Positions 44,301 to 57,396 of a stretch of 64,000 nucleotides of DNA are shown here, one piece after another. Below the pieces are notes generated by a model. It had not been told where the DNA came from. It saw nothing but the letters and a program-made list of their open reading frames with translations, and ran no database searches. A program made the translations under genes and the position numbers. The DNA lies in contig CM043971.1 in assembly GCA_014529385.2 (NCBI GenBank), positions 81,635,340 through 81,699,339 of the forward strand, given 5' to 3'. The stretch's first letter is position 1; the number at the start of each line of letters is the position of its first letter. This DNA comes from Adiantum capillus-veneris (taxonomy: Eukaryota; Streptophyta; Polypodiopsida; Polypodiales; Pteridaceae).

Positions 44301-47300
44301 AGACTCCAGCACCATAGCGTTTTCAACATCAGTCTCATCGGCAGAAAACCAGCGTTTTCAGCTTCAGTAGACCAACGTTTTCAGCTTCAGAAAACCAGTG
44401 TTTTCAGCCTCAGAAAACCAGCGTTTCCAGCCTCAGAAAATCAGCGTTTTGCATCAGCAAATTCAGCGACAAGAAGCATCCCAAGCATTCAGTTTTCAGC
44501 CATAGTCTCGTCCTCATCGTCCACACCGTCGACATCGACATAGCCCCATTTAGATTTGCATCGGCGTCTTGTACCAGATTGTGCAATCAATAGTAACCAC
44601 TCTCGCCATCGAGAGTGGGGCCCTTGGAGGAGGGTTTTACAACGTCTCTGGTGTCGTATTTTCTTCTCTATCTCTCACTCTCATACACTTTCACGCACAG
44701 TGTCCTTTCACTTTGTTTGTGTCCATTGCACTCTCTCACTAAAGGAATGGAAGGCTCTCCCTTCCATAGGAACAAAGGAACCTTGAGCACAGTTCGGCGC
44801 ACTCAAGGAAAGAACCACAAGAATCACAAGAAATTTTTTTGCTTGTTGAGGTCGCACGAACCCAAGTTCACTTGGGCGTGTCGATTCCTAATTGTGTTTT
44901 TGAAGAGTGATAATACGTTCGGTTCAAGTGCTTGTATAGACTTCTCCTTAGTATTAAAGATACTATTATGGGGGGGGGGGACCAACCAATCTTCCCGTCC
45001 CCAGGACTGTGTCGATCTTCTCACTCTCTCTATCTATTTCTCTCTATATACTTTGGCTTCATATTAAGTGATAAGTTATGTTTATCCGAGTATATTTTAT
45101 ATTGCTATGCGCTCCCGTTTGTGACAAGCGGCCTCTCCAAGATGTTGTCTCTTGCAGTACATTGACAAGGATCCTCTCCAAGATGCCGTCTCTTGGAGAG
45201 CATTCATTGCTGATATGCCCAACATGGCTATGGCAAGGAAGCTTTGTCTCTTGAGAGCATTGATTGTAGGGTATGCCCAGCCTGGTTGTGACAAGGAACC
45301 TCTTGTCTGTTTTAACCAAATGCAAAGGGAAGGCCTCTCTCAAGATGCAATCACTTATGCTTGCGCCTCTCAAGCATGTGGCCTTACGCGAAACGTTCAC
45401 GAATTCACTATGAGATTGCTACATAGGGGCTATTGGAGAAACATGTTGTGCTTGGCTGTGCTTTGATCGATATGTATAACAAAACATGGCTGTGTCAAAA
45501 AAGCTTCAGGCTGTTTTCACTCGAGGGGAAGGGAAAGCCTTCTATCCAGATGTGATTGCTAGCCAAGGGCTGTTCAAGAAACATGTTGGAGTAGGTTAAT
45601 TACAGATATGCCCAAAATGGCTTTGGCAAGAAAGCTCTGGGCTGGAATCACCTATGCTTACACAAGGTGAAAGAATTCATGATGTGACTGCTAGTCAAGG
45701 GACATTGGAGAAAGATTTTGTTCCTCGTTGATCGTTATGTATGTCATATGTGGTGCCTTCGCAAAAGCACAAAGAGTTTTTGATGGGCATCCCCTCCGGG
45801 ATGTCGTCTCTTGGAGCACGTTGGTTACAACATATGCCCAATATGGTTGTTGTAACAAACTGCTGACATGTCAAAGCCTAAAGAATGGAAACCCTAATTT
45901 CTGCCAGAAACCCTAACTACTGAAACCCTAATTCTGGAAACCCTAACCCTAACCCTCAGGGCAACGTAGCAGATTTCCGAAAATTGTGCTGGCATGATGA
46001 CGTGGCAGGCTGTATGGATTTTTGTGTTTTGCGCTGGCTGATGGCGTGGCAAGCTGTACGGATTTCCGTGATTTATGTTGGCAGCTTTTTGGCTTTGTTT
46101 TTGGACCAGAAGCTTTTAAGTTTGAAGGCTTTTTACTGTAAACTGCTTTTTAGGCCAAGGGCCTTTAAATATGAGGTTAGGGCTCATTCTCTCGAAGGGG
46201 CAGAGTCTCGAGTACCGGCCTGTACTGTGTTGATGCAATATAAAGAAATACCGAAAGGGGCGCCAAGGTTTGGGGCCAATACTCTCTGGGGTGGAATTCC
46301 GCCACTCCGTGTCGCGTGTCGTCTCTCTCTCTCTCTCTCTCAGTTCTGTTGTTATTGAAGTGCTAAAAGTCTGTTCAGTCTGTTCTTTTCTATTGGCACG
46401 TGGTGCTCGTCTTGTGACAGTGGTATCAGAGCATCAGGCGTGTGCTTTTCTAAAAGCATACTGGTCCTGCAAAAGAGCAAACAGAGCTATTGGAATTTTA
46501 TTGGGAGGTATCCTCGCCCTCCAACCCGGATGGAATTTTATTGGGAGGTATCCTCACCCTCCAACCAACCCGGACCTATTAGTCACTCCCACCCTTACTT
46601 CGTCGCGCATCGGGCGCGCTCCCGTCTTCACCGCAATGTCTTACAGGGTATAAGCCAATTAAGAACCCAATACTTGGAATTCATGGATTCGGCAGAATAT
46701 TTGCAGTTTCTGTTCAACAAGCTTCACGACATTCTTTCGCGGCATCCTCAGCAGAATCTTTCGATGCTGCAAAGTTTTCAACAATTTTTGAACTACATGT
46801 TACCCCCTTTGATGCCCCAGGTGGTACCTCCTCCTCCGGCACCAGAAAGTACGAGAGCTTCCAATCGGCAACCTTCTCAGCCGTCTGTTCCGATCGGGGG
46901 AGTCTTCAAGAATATGGTGCAACCATCTGACCCTGATCCAGTGCAACCGCCTTTGCCACCGCCATTGCCCCCACCTCCACCACCACCGCCACCAGGCTAC
47001 AATGTTTGGAGCCCATATAGATACCCTTATTATCCATACCCGGGACATGCACCTAACCAACCCAAAGATTTCAAAGATGGTGGCACGACAGTCAAATTTT
47101 TCACTTTTTCCGGGATGAAAGATCGCAAGAAAGCATTACAGTTCCTACAGCAATTCGACAACATCTATGCTTTGGGGAACTATACAGAAAAATCCAAGAT
47201 TTCTCGAGCAGCGGGATTTCTTAAAGATAATGCTATGCAATGGTGTAGTTCAATCGCGACACAACCGCATGCTCCAAGGACCTGGCAAGCTTTCAAGACA

Positions 47301-50300
47301 GTTTTTGTGCGTAGTTATATGACTTCAATGTTTAAAGTCCGGATTTTGGCAGAGTAGGGCAACTTGAAAATGCTTGCCACCGAAACCATGGACGACTATA
47401 ACCAAAGGTTTCTCGACGTGTACCTTCCGGTGTCCTCCTATAAGTTCATTCCCTTGGAGGACCAGTGCGAGCGCTACACCATTGGACTACCATCACCATT
47501 GCAGGAATATTGTCTCTCCAAGCAAGTCTCTACCATGCAAGAGCTTATGGACCATGCCGCGGTCGGCTACAAGCTCATGAAAGGAAAGTTTGAGTTTACC
47601 ATAGAAGAAGTTGTTGCCACTAACCAGAACTACCGGCAACAACGAACAAATTCTCGAGAATCCCGTGAAAACCAACCTCAACGGCCTCGTTTGACACAAC
47701 TTCAACAAGACGCCTTGTTACAAGAAGGCCGATGCTTCAAATGTTTCCAAACAGGGCATACGTTCAATACATGTCCTGAGCGACCCTTGACGTCCTCAGT
47801 GCAACCTTCTGCTCCCACAACAGACAAATCCCCGCGGCCACCTCCGACCAAGAAGCCTAGACCTGCTATTGGACTAGTACCCGATATTTATGGTATACAC
47901 CTCGAGAGTTTATGGAAAAGTCAACGGCTTGAAAGCCCTTATTTTCTTTGACCCCGGAGCTATGGAGAACTTCATCCATCCAGAATTCTTGAAGCAGATG
48001 CACTTTGATTATGATGCAGAGGGTGGAGAAATTGAAGCTGAGCTAGCCACGGGGCAAACTTAGAAAGTGGTACCGCTCATTGGTGCACTTCCAGTGACTA
48101 TACAAGATTATCATGGAAAAGCCGATTTCCACATTATGAAGTTGGGCAATTGCGACGTTCTCTTGGGCATGCCCTGGCACGACAAGAATGATGCAACTCT
48201 CCAAGTCCGGAACCGAACCATCACCGTGATGCAGAAGGGCAAGCCCGTTGTCCTCAAAGTTCGATTGTCCGAACAAAACCCCGAATGACCTCTCTAGTTG
48301 TTTTCAAATTTCTACTTAGATACTTTTGAACATTGTTTGAGAAAGTATTGTTTGAACTTTGTTTGAAATGGATGCTATCTGTTTTAAACCTGTCTTGGTG
48401 CCGATTTGAAATGTTTGACTCTGGTTTCAATACTGGTTTCATTGAATGGTGATTTTTACTCCCGAGTGGAGGAATGAGAAATACAGTCTTGATATTGTTT
48501 GAACCTCGGAACGACGCAGGCCGATGCCTGGGGAGCGTTTCGTTGTATGCTAGAAAATCTCCGAACGACGCACGCCGATGCTTGGGGAGCGTTTGGTTGT
48601 ATGCTTGAACCTCCGAGCGACGCAGACTGTGGTTTGGGGAGCGTTTGGTTGTACGGTCCTCTGAGCTCATGGCCCGGACCTTTTTAGGTTATTTGCGGGG
48701 GGAGTGACGAGGTAGTCGTTGAGTAGCTTCATACCGCAGACCGTTTGTCTCGAGGGAGTGCTCAACGGCGCTGTTTGTTGTGTCTTGTAACATGCATATG
48801 TGAGCATGTGTGTTGCATTGTGATGTGTCAATTATTGAATATTCCTAATTGGATGAGATTGCCTGGGTATGTAATTTTAGTGCATCATGACACCCGTGGA
48901 ACTTGAGTTGTTTTGCAGATATGTTGTAATTGCGGACGGTTACTCTCTTTCAAGAAGGGAAGATGTAACAAACTGCTGACGTGTCAAAGCCTAAAGAATG
49001 GAAACCCTAATTTCTGCCAGAAACCCTAATTGTTGAAACCCTAATTTTGAAAACCCTAACCCTAAAACCTGCAAACCCTAGTTCTGGAAACCCTAACCCT
49101 AAAAACTGCAGAAACCCTAACCCTAACCCTAAGGGCAGCGTAGCAATTTTTGAATATTGTGCTGGCATGATGACGTGGTAGGCTGTACGGATTTCTGCGT
49201 TTTCCACTGGCTGATGACATGGCAGGCTGTACGGATTTCCGTGATTTATGCTGACAGCTTTTTGGCTTTGTTTTTGGACCAGAAGCTTTTAAGTTTGAAG
49301 GCTTTTTACTGTAAACTGCTTTTTAGGCCAAGGGCCTTTAAATATGAGGTTAGGGCTCATTCTCTGGCATGCTTCAGTACGAAGGTGCAGAGTCTCGAGT
49401 AGTGGCTTGTACTGTGTTGATGCAATATAAAGAAATACCGAAAGGGGCGCCAAGGTTTGGGGCCAACACTCTCTGGGGTGGAATTCCGCCACTCTGTCGC
49501 GTGTCGTCTCTCTCTCTCTCAGTTCTCTTGTTATTGAAGTGCTAAAAGTCTGTTCAGTCTGTTCTTTTCTGTTGGCACGTGGTGCCCGTCTTGTGACAGT
49601 TGTGGCAAGGAAGCTCTGGTCTGTTTTAGCTAGATGCCAGGAAAGGCCTCTCTCCATATGAAATCAAGATGTGACTTCAAGGAATGTGGCCTTACGCAAG
49701 ACTTTCACGTGGGTGAGAGAATTCCCGATGTGATTACTACTCAAGGGCTGTTGGAGAAACATGTGCTGCTTGGTGATGCTTTGGCCGATTCGTGTCACGT
49801 GACACATCCAACCCTATGTGTCCGTGGACAAGCTACAGCACGACAAGGGTTCAATTCAGTCCAGTCAGTCTAGATTTAGAAGTGATCAGGCACTTTTGTG
49901 AGTCTGTTCGCAGACCGTGCATGCCCAGGCACTTAGTGTAGATGCATATCCTCTGGTTGCACACAGCATGATCATAAGCATTCCCATCAGAATCCTTCAG
50001 GGGAATTTTCCAATGTATTTGACCTATTTTCCCTACTTTTGACATTTTTCACTTATTATTTTAAAGTGACTTTTGTTGGAAAGTAGGTAGGGCAATTTTG
50101 CTAAGTTTGTATATATGCAAATCTAGACCAGCACTAATTGGCAAAAGAGGCAGGAGCACAAGCTCAACAGGCAACTTCTCAACAAGAACCCCCTTGGTGG
50201 CGTTTTCTCCTCCAAGCAAAGACTCCCCTTCCCTAGCGTTTTCAACGGTCCTAGCGTTTTCCACCACAGCACCATCGCCATAGCCTCTAAGCCCTGGCGT

Positions 50301-53300
50301 TTCCAGAACCCCAAGTCGCCCCCATTTGCATGGCGTTTTTCAGAAGATAAGGAACCAGCAGATTTCAGCCTTGACAAGCCTCAGAACCGGCAGATTTCAG
50401 CCCGCAAAGAGCAGCCCACATCAGCGTTTTTGGTTCCAGAGATTTTCAGCCATTAGCGTTTTTGGGACAGCAGCAAATCAACGACAGATTTCAGCCAGTA
50501 GCGTTTTTGGACAGCAGTACAAAAGCATCAGCTTTCAGCCCTTAGATCGGTCTCGCCATTCCCATCGTCGTCATCGATCTAGCCTAGACTTGCATCAGTC
50601 ACATGCATCCACTTTGTACGAGTTTGTGCAATCAATAGTAGACCACTCTCGCCAACGAGAGTGGGGCCTTCGGAGGAGGGTTTTTACAATGTCTCTAGTG
50701 TCATATTCTCTTCTCTCTCTATCTCTCAGTCTCATACACTTGCACGCACAGTGTCCATTCACTTTGTTTGTGATCATTGCAATCTCTCATTAAGAACAGA
50801 AGGCTCTCCTTTCCATAAGAACAAAAGGAACCTTGAGCATAGTTCGGAGCACTCATCTTGAGCAAAGTTCAAACATTCATTCCGTTGCACCTAACATTAG
50901 TATCAGAGCTTTGGCAGTGTTCTGTATCACTCAAGGAAAGAACCACAAGAACCACTTTTTTTTTTTTTGCTTGTTGCGTCGCACGTAACCCAAGTCCTCT
51001 TGGGCGTGTTGATTCCTAATCGTGTTTTTGAAGAGTGACAGGAAACCCAAGAAAGAAGGGCTTGTCCAGCCTCCCCTGTGCCTATTTTCACTCATTGAGA
51101 GCGGACCGTGCACTTAGCGGCCGGCCAGTCGACGTGAGATGGGAAAAAGCAACCTTGGTGTGAGCGCAAGGCCGCCAAGGGGTGCACCCGTAGAAAAGAG
51201 CAAAACTCGGGTGAAGAGAAGATCCTTCTCGAACACACATTGCAAGCGAAAGAAGAACCTCAAGAACCCCAAGAAACCAAGACCCGCAAGAACCCAAGTT
51301 CCTCGTGAACTTAAGAACCCAAGACCACAAGAATTCACAAGAGCCCAAGACTTCAGTGGATGGTCGTCACTCGAAGTGGAATGGATACTTCGCTTGGAGG
51401 TGATGAGCATGAGAGAGGCGAAGAAGAATTTTCCCCACCAAGAGGTTTTTCCGACCCTCCCCCTTCCCCATCTACGCCAAGGATTGCACTAACTCCTATG
51501 AAGGAGTTGGAGCAATTGTTTATGGAAAGACAGTTAGAACGAGAAGAAAGAAAAGCAGAAAGAGAAGCAGAAAGAAAGGCCTACGAAGAACGAAGGGCAG
51601 CCATAGATCGTGAATACAAAGAAGGAATGGCAACCATAGAGCGTGAGCACAAGCAAGCACGCTTGGAAGCCAAAGAAAGACAAGCAATATTTGATCGCGA
51701 GAACAACAAAAGACAAGCAGAATATGATCGCGAGAACAAAGCAAGACAAGAGAAGGGCGATCAACACATGAAAGAGTTGTGACAACTTTTTTCTCAAGTG
51801 CAGGCGTACTTTGCACAGAATCAGGGAAAAAAGACTCTCTCAGTCTCTACTTCTCCAAAGCAAGACACACATGATTTGCATGATAATTTGAATGACAATA
51901 ATAAGCATGATGATTTGCATGGTGATCAAGATGTGATTTCTCACAAGCATGATGATTTGCATGAAGATGACGTGATTGTTCACAAGGATGATGAGTTAGT
52001 TGATACTTTCTCTAGTGAAGCTAACCTCATTGCAGATTCGATCAATCACAAAGAATCGATCTTGGCTCTCGAGTCGAGGTCCAAAGAACCCCCACAGGAA
52101 GATTCGACCAATCGGGAACAACCGATCTTGGCTCTCGAGCCTAGGTCCAAAGAACCCTCACAGGAAGTATTATGTGTTCGCATGATTAGTACGGACGCAT
52201 TGTTCGAGTGTTTCATTCATGATCGTTTCCTGTATTTTCGTCAGCGTCTTTATGTGATCCCTTTTCCTAGGCATGACATATTGTACGATGAGCACGTTTC
52301 ACTCATGAATGAGCACGAATGTATGCGGATTGTTCATGAAAAGCTGAAAAGTATGTATGTAAGGAAGTCACATTCCATGTCTCTTCCTTGGCATGACACA
52401 TTCGTAGCACGAGCACATGAAAGTATAAGCACCAAACATGGGCATTTCCGTTGTGAATAGCCAAAGTTGATTGCTTTAGATCTGAAGAGCAAGATTCGAT
52501 CTCATTGTTTGCGTGTGTGTGGTGAACGGTTTGGCACTCCGTCTCTTTATTCATCTACATTGCATGCACAGTCTTTTAGGAAGACAAGATTTTTTCCAGT
52601 CACTTTACATGGAATAGGTATGTTCATGTTTTTGTGTTGGAAGTGGTTTCATGAATTTTCAGCCATGGAGATTCTTGACGAAGAAGAAGCATGACTCTCG
52701 ACAAAGTTGAAGCATTGAAGGAGCCACAGAAGACTTTGTGTCGCTTTCGGCGCGGCCCAAAGAAGCAAGCGTTGCAGACCTTTATGAAGTTCAAATACCG
52801 CACGACCCACACATCAGAGTGGGCCGGCGAAGAGTCCCTTCCAGGATTCCGGATGCTATTGGCGATCTCCCTCGACGCCATACAGTTCGGTATCAGTACC
52901 TCACTTTGAAAAGGAGGGGATGTCACGTGACACATCCAACCCTATGTATCCGTGGACAAGCTACAGCACGACAAGGGTTCAGTTCAGTCCAATCAGTCTA
53001 GATTTAGAAGTGATCTGGCACTTTTGTGAGTCTGTTCGCAGACTGTGCATGCCCAGGCACTTAGTGTAGATGCATATCCTCTGGTTGCACACAGCATGAT
53101 CATAAGCATTCCCATCAGAATCCTTCAGGGGAATTTTCCAATGTATTTGACCTATTTTCCCTACTTTTGACATTTTTCACTTATTATTTTAAAGTGACTT
53201 TTGTTGGAAAGTAGGTAGGGCAATTTTGCTAAGTTTATATATAAGCAAACCTAGACTAGCACTAATTGGCAGAAGAGGCAGCAGGAGCACAAGCTCAACA

Positions 53301-55762
53301 CGCAACTTCTCAACAAGAACCCCTTGGTGGTGTTTTCTCCTCCAAGCAAAGACTCCCCTTCCCTAGCGTTTTCCACCACAGCACCATCGCCATAGCCTCT
53401 CAGCCCTGGCATTTCCGGAACCCCAAGTCGCCCCCATTTGCATGGCGTTTTTCAGCAAATAAGGAACCAGCAGATTTCAGCCTTGACAAGCCTCAGAACC
53501 GGCAGATTTCAGCCCGCAAAGAGCAACCCACATCAGCGTTTTTGGTTCCAGAGATTTTCAGCCATTACCGTTTTTGGGACAGCAGCAAATCAGTGACAGA
53601 TTTCAGCCAATAGCGTTTTTGGACAGCAATACAAAAGCATCAGTTTTCAGCCCTTAGATCGGTCTCGCCATTCCCGTTGTCGTCATCGATCTAGCCTAGA
53701 CTTGCATCAGTCACAAGCATCCACTTTGTACGAGTTTGTACAATCAATAGTAGACGACTCTCGCCAACAAGAGTGGGGCCTTCGGAGGAGGTCTCTGGTG
53801 TCGTATTCTCTTCTCTCTCTATCTCTCAGTCTCATACACTTGCACGCACAGTGTCCATTCACTTTGTTTGTGATCATTGCACTCTCTCATTAAGAACCGA
53901 AGACTCTCCTAGAAAAAAGGAACCTTGAGCATAGTTCGGAGCACTCATCTTGAGCAAAGTTCAAACATTCATTCCGCTGCACCTTACAATTCGTATGCCA
54001 AATGTTGTACCCTTACAAAATCGCGAAAAAAATTTGATGAGCTTCCTGTTTGGGATGTCTCACTTCGAATGAATATTGTCACGGATACTTGAGAGTCTAT
54101 CTTCTTGAGGTTTCTACGAGAAAGCACTAGAAGATTCTAGAAGAATGGTGTGGAAGATTCTAGAAGATTGAGGAAAGTTTTAAAAGGTTCTAGAAGATGG
54201 CTTGCATCATCGCTTATGCCATCGCCTACATCATTGCTTATGTCATCACTTGCATTATCACTAGAAGGTTCTAGAGGAATCTAGAAGAATCCGAAAGATT
54301 CTAGAATGTTCTAAAAGGTTCTAAGAGTATCTAGTAGATTCTAGAAGATTCTAGAGGTATTAAGAAGATTCTAGAAGTAGCTAGAGGATTCTAGAAGTAG
54401 TTAGAGGAATCTAGAAAGTTCTAGAAGCTTGAAGAAGAATCTAGAAGATCCTAGAAAGTTCTAGAAGCTTGAAGAAGAACCGAGAAGGTTCTTAACCTCC
54501 TTAAGCTTGAGCTAGAAGGTTCATAATTGTCACGTGCACACTTCACTTGCTCTACGTGGACATGCTTCTGCTACAGTCTAGCATGAGTCTTAGCTTAGGA
54601 CTGAGGTTGGGACCTTTGTGAGCCACTAGCAGAACGTGCATGCCCAGGCCGGTCATAGTTCCATACCCTCTCTTGCACAGTACAATAATTTCAGCATACA
54701 AGCATTTTACCACGTGAACCACCTCTTATAGGTCACTTATTTATAAGTGACTCTTAAAATTCTTTTTAGAAATTGTGGATTTGTTGGGAAGCTTGCCTGA
54801 CCCAGCATATAATTCCTATAAATGAAGAACTAGAGCTACCAGAATCAGGGAGAGGAGCAAAGGCCACCGAGCCACAGTACAAGCCTCTCAAGTACCCTAG
54901 CGTTTTCAGTCTTCAAGACCAGCGTTTTTGCATCAACATTCAACCCATTCCATCGCGGCAGATCCTCGCGACAATCAGCCCGCCATCATCAACAAGCCAA
55001 CATTTTGACAATTCAGCCATTATCAGCAGCAGATCAGCATTTTCAGATTCAGCCATAGTGTCGTCATCGTCGTCGCGTCACCATTTTCAGCTTAAAGCCA
55101 GCAATCAGTTTTCAGCCATCAAGCACCCTAGCGTTTTGCATTTTCAGCCTAGCCTCGTCATTCCTTGCAGACCCCTTACCATCGACACCGCTAGCAGATT
55201 CCAGCTTTCAACCGTAGCGTTGACGTTGTCGTCATCGTCGTCACAGTACCCAGCACCAAGTATCCCTTATGCCTTGGCTCGGCATTAGGATCCACAGAAC
55301 CTCGTCGTCGTCGACATAGACCCATCAAGAACCTCGCCGTCATCGTCGTCACAATACCCAGCACCAAGTATCCCTTGTGCCTTGGCTCGGCATTAGAATC
55401 CACAGAACCTCGTCATCATCGACATAGTCTCCATCGAGAACCTCGTCGTCGACATCATCGTCGCCGACATAGACTCCATCAGTACCTCGTCGTCGTCGTC
55501 ATCGGCATAAACTCCATCAGTACCTCGTCATCGACATAGACCCATCAGTACCTCGTCATCGACACAAACCCAGTAGTACCCCGTCGTCGTCATCATCATC
55601 GTCGACAAAGAACCCATCAATACCCACAGTACCCTAGCATCAATACCCATTAGCATCAGCATCTCAACATTTAGTCATTGTATCAGCATTGTGCAAGAAT
55701 AACGAAAGTACTTGCTCTGGCAACAGAGCAAGGGGGACCTTGAGGGTTTGGGACCCGACATA

Positions 55763-55841
<79 letters not shown>

Positions 55842-57348
55842 ACATTCAATTCAATTCAATTCTTTCAAGTGAAGGAAAGTGTCCCTTGTGTTTGTGTGGA
55901 GTACTAGATTCGAGCTAAATCCTTAAAGTTTAAACACTTCCGTTGCACCTAACAATAACCTCCTTAAGCTTGAGGAAGAACCTAAAAGATTCTTAACCTC
56001 CTTAAGCTTTAGTATAAATAGAGGTCTTGCAAGGGCTACAAGCCCCTCAGTCTTCTCAACACTAGTTGTGAGGCTCCTGCGAGGTAAGCCCTCTTCCAGT
56101 GCTCGTCTTGTGTTCGAGTCTTGCTCTTGTAATCAAGTCTTGCCTTGTACTCTAGCATTGCAATGCAAGTTTTGTAATCAAGTTCTCTTTATCAAGTATT
56201 AAGTCTTGAAATCAAGATTAAAGTCGTGTTCAAGTTTCGAGCTCTTGTATATTGTGAGCACCTCCTCTCACTCTCTTCTACCTCGAGACGTGCTCATAAC
56301 AAATATGGCTGAAAAGGTTCTTGATGAACTCGTTCATTGCACGATATGCCCAATGTGGCTATGGCAAGGAAGCACCGAATACATAGATTAGAGAATTCAC
56401 GATGTGATTCCTAGTCAAGGGCTATTGGAGACACATATTATGCTTGGAAATGCGTTGGTTGATAGGTATGCCAAATATGGTGCCCTATCTAAAATGTTCT
56501 CTCTTGGAACGCGTTGATTGCAAGAAATGTCGGACATGGCTGTCGCAAGGAAGCTCCGTGTTGTTTTCACAGGATGCAAAGGGAAGGCCTTTCTCCATGT
56601 GCAATCACCTATGCTTGCATCTTGAAGGCATGTGGCCTTACGCAAGATGCAAGACATTGATATGGATGAGAAAAGCTTTTCCTTTTGCATCGGAACAATA
56701 GCTCTAAAACCGGTTACATTGCTTATGTTTTATAGTATCTATCTAAATCTTATTGAATCTGATTCAATTGTTTTTCCCACACATAAAGTGGACATTCTTA
56801 GCAACAGAGACATTATAAAATTGACAGTTTTGGAAACCCACGAAAGTACTCTCGTCATGTAATTTACCAATCTTCAATGAACTCACTTCCAACATTGAAA
56901 GCCCAAGTCCGGCTCCTCAAACTAAGAGTCTCCCACGCTAAAGGAAAGGAGGGCGCGTCTTTTCGTGATTATAACAATAGGGGAGAATAGCACCACCTCC
57001 AGCCGCACATTTAACGATCGTGTGTGCAAAGTGTCCAAATTATGATCACTTGTAGTGTAGAATGTGCACAAATGTGATTATAACTAAATGCATTGCATTA
57101 GAAATATGTACAAAAAAGAAACTTCTAATAATTGGTTTTTTGTCTACAAGAAAAATACAAGTACAAAGAAAGAGGGATGTTCTTTGGAAAGTACTCTACA
57201 ATATTAACATACACACACTTGTTTGAAAGTACCTCTCATCTAATCTTCGCTCTTTTTTCAAAGATTTCGTTAATGAAGTGGACTATCTAAATCTAGAATT
57301 GTTTGAACACCAAAACAGTCGTCGAACTGTTTGAACACCAAAACAGTC

Positions 57349-57396
<48 letters not shown>

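Larger units (their letters stand above)
45851..49598 (+). mobile_element. non-autonomous Gypsy-like element (Gag-protease only)
   Basis: A complete 3.75 kb element flanked by GTTGT duplications (45846-45850 and 49599-49603) inside the PPR-like pseudogene. LTRs are 45851-46419 and 48964-49598. The primer site GTGGTATCAGAGC begins at 46420 and the purine tract CAAGAAGGGAAGA ends at 48963. Between them are only gag and a protease-like segment. Reverse transcriptase, RNase H and integrase are absent, so mobility would need enzymes from elsewhere. A related chromovirus lies at 38858-43821. Confidence 0.92.
49793..53988 (+). mobile_element. non-autonomous LTR element with a Gag-like ORF only
   Basis: 4.2 kb element with LTRs 49793-50896 and 52921-53988 (TGTCACGTGAC...GCACCTAACA), duplication ATTCG (49788-49792 and 53989-53993), primer site TTAGTATCAGAGC at 50897 and purine tract AAAAGGAGGGGA ending at 52920. 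The 2.0 kb interior encodes a charged coiled-coil protein and no protease, polymerase or integrase. It sits in the PPR-like pseudogene. Confidence 0.92.
54077..56301 (+). mobile_element. solo LTR with heat-shock elements (interrupted by a second solo LTR)
   Basis: Begins TGTCACGGATAC, ends CTCATAACA, and is flanked by AATAT on both sides (54072-54076 and 56302-56306), with no internal retrotransposon sequence. Removing the nested LTR (54528-55954) leaves about 0.8 kb. It contains a dense array of GAAGATTCTAGAAG motifs, then a TATA box (56013-56020) and a transcribed R/U5-like tail, the layout of an LTR promoter. Confidence 0.85.

Noticed and set aside
49000-49136. Interstitial telomere or chromosome end
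   Set aside because: The AACCCTAA units are spaced by other sequence, lie at the same position in both LTRs of one element and are followed by ordinary sequence.
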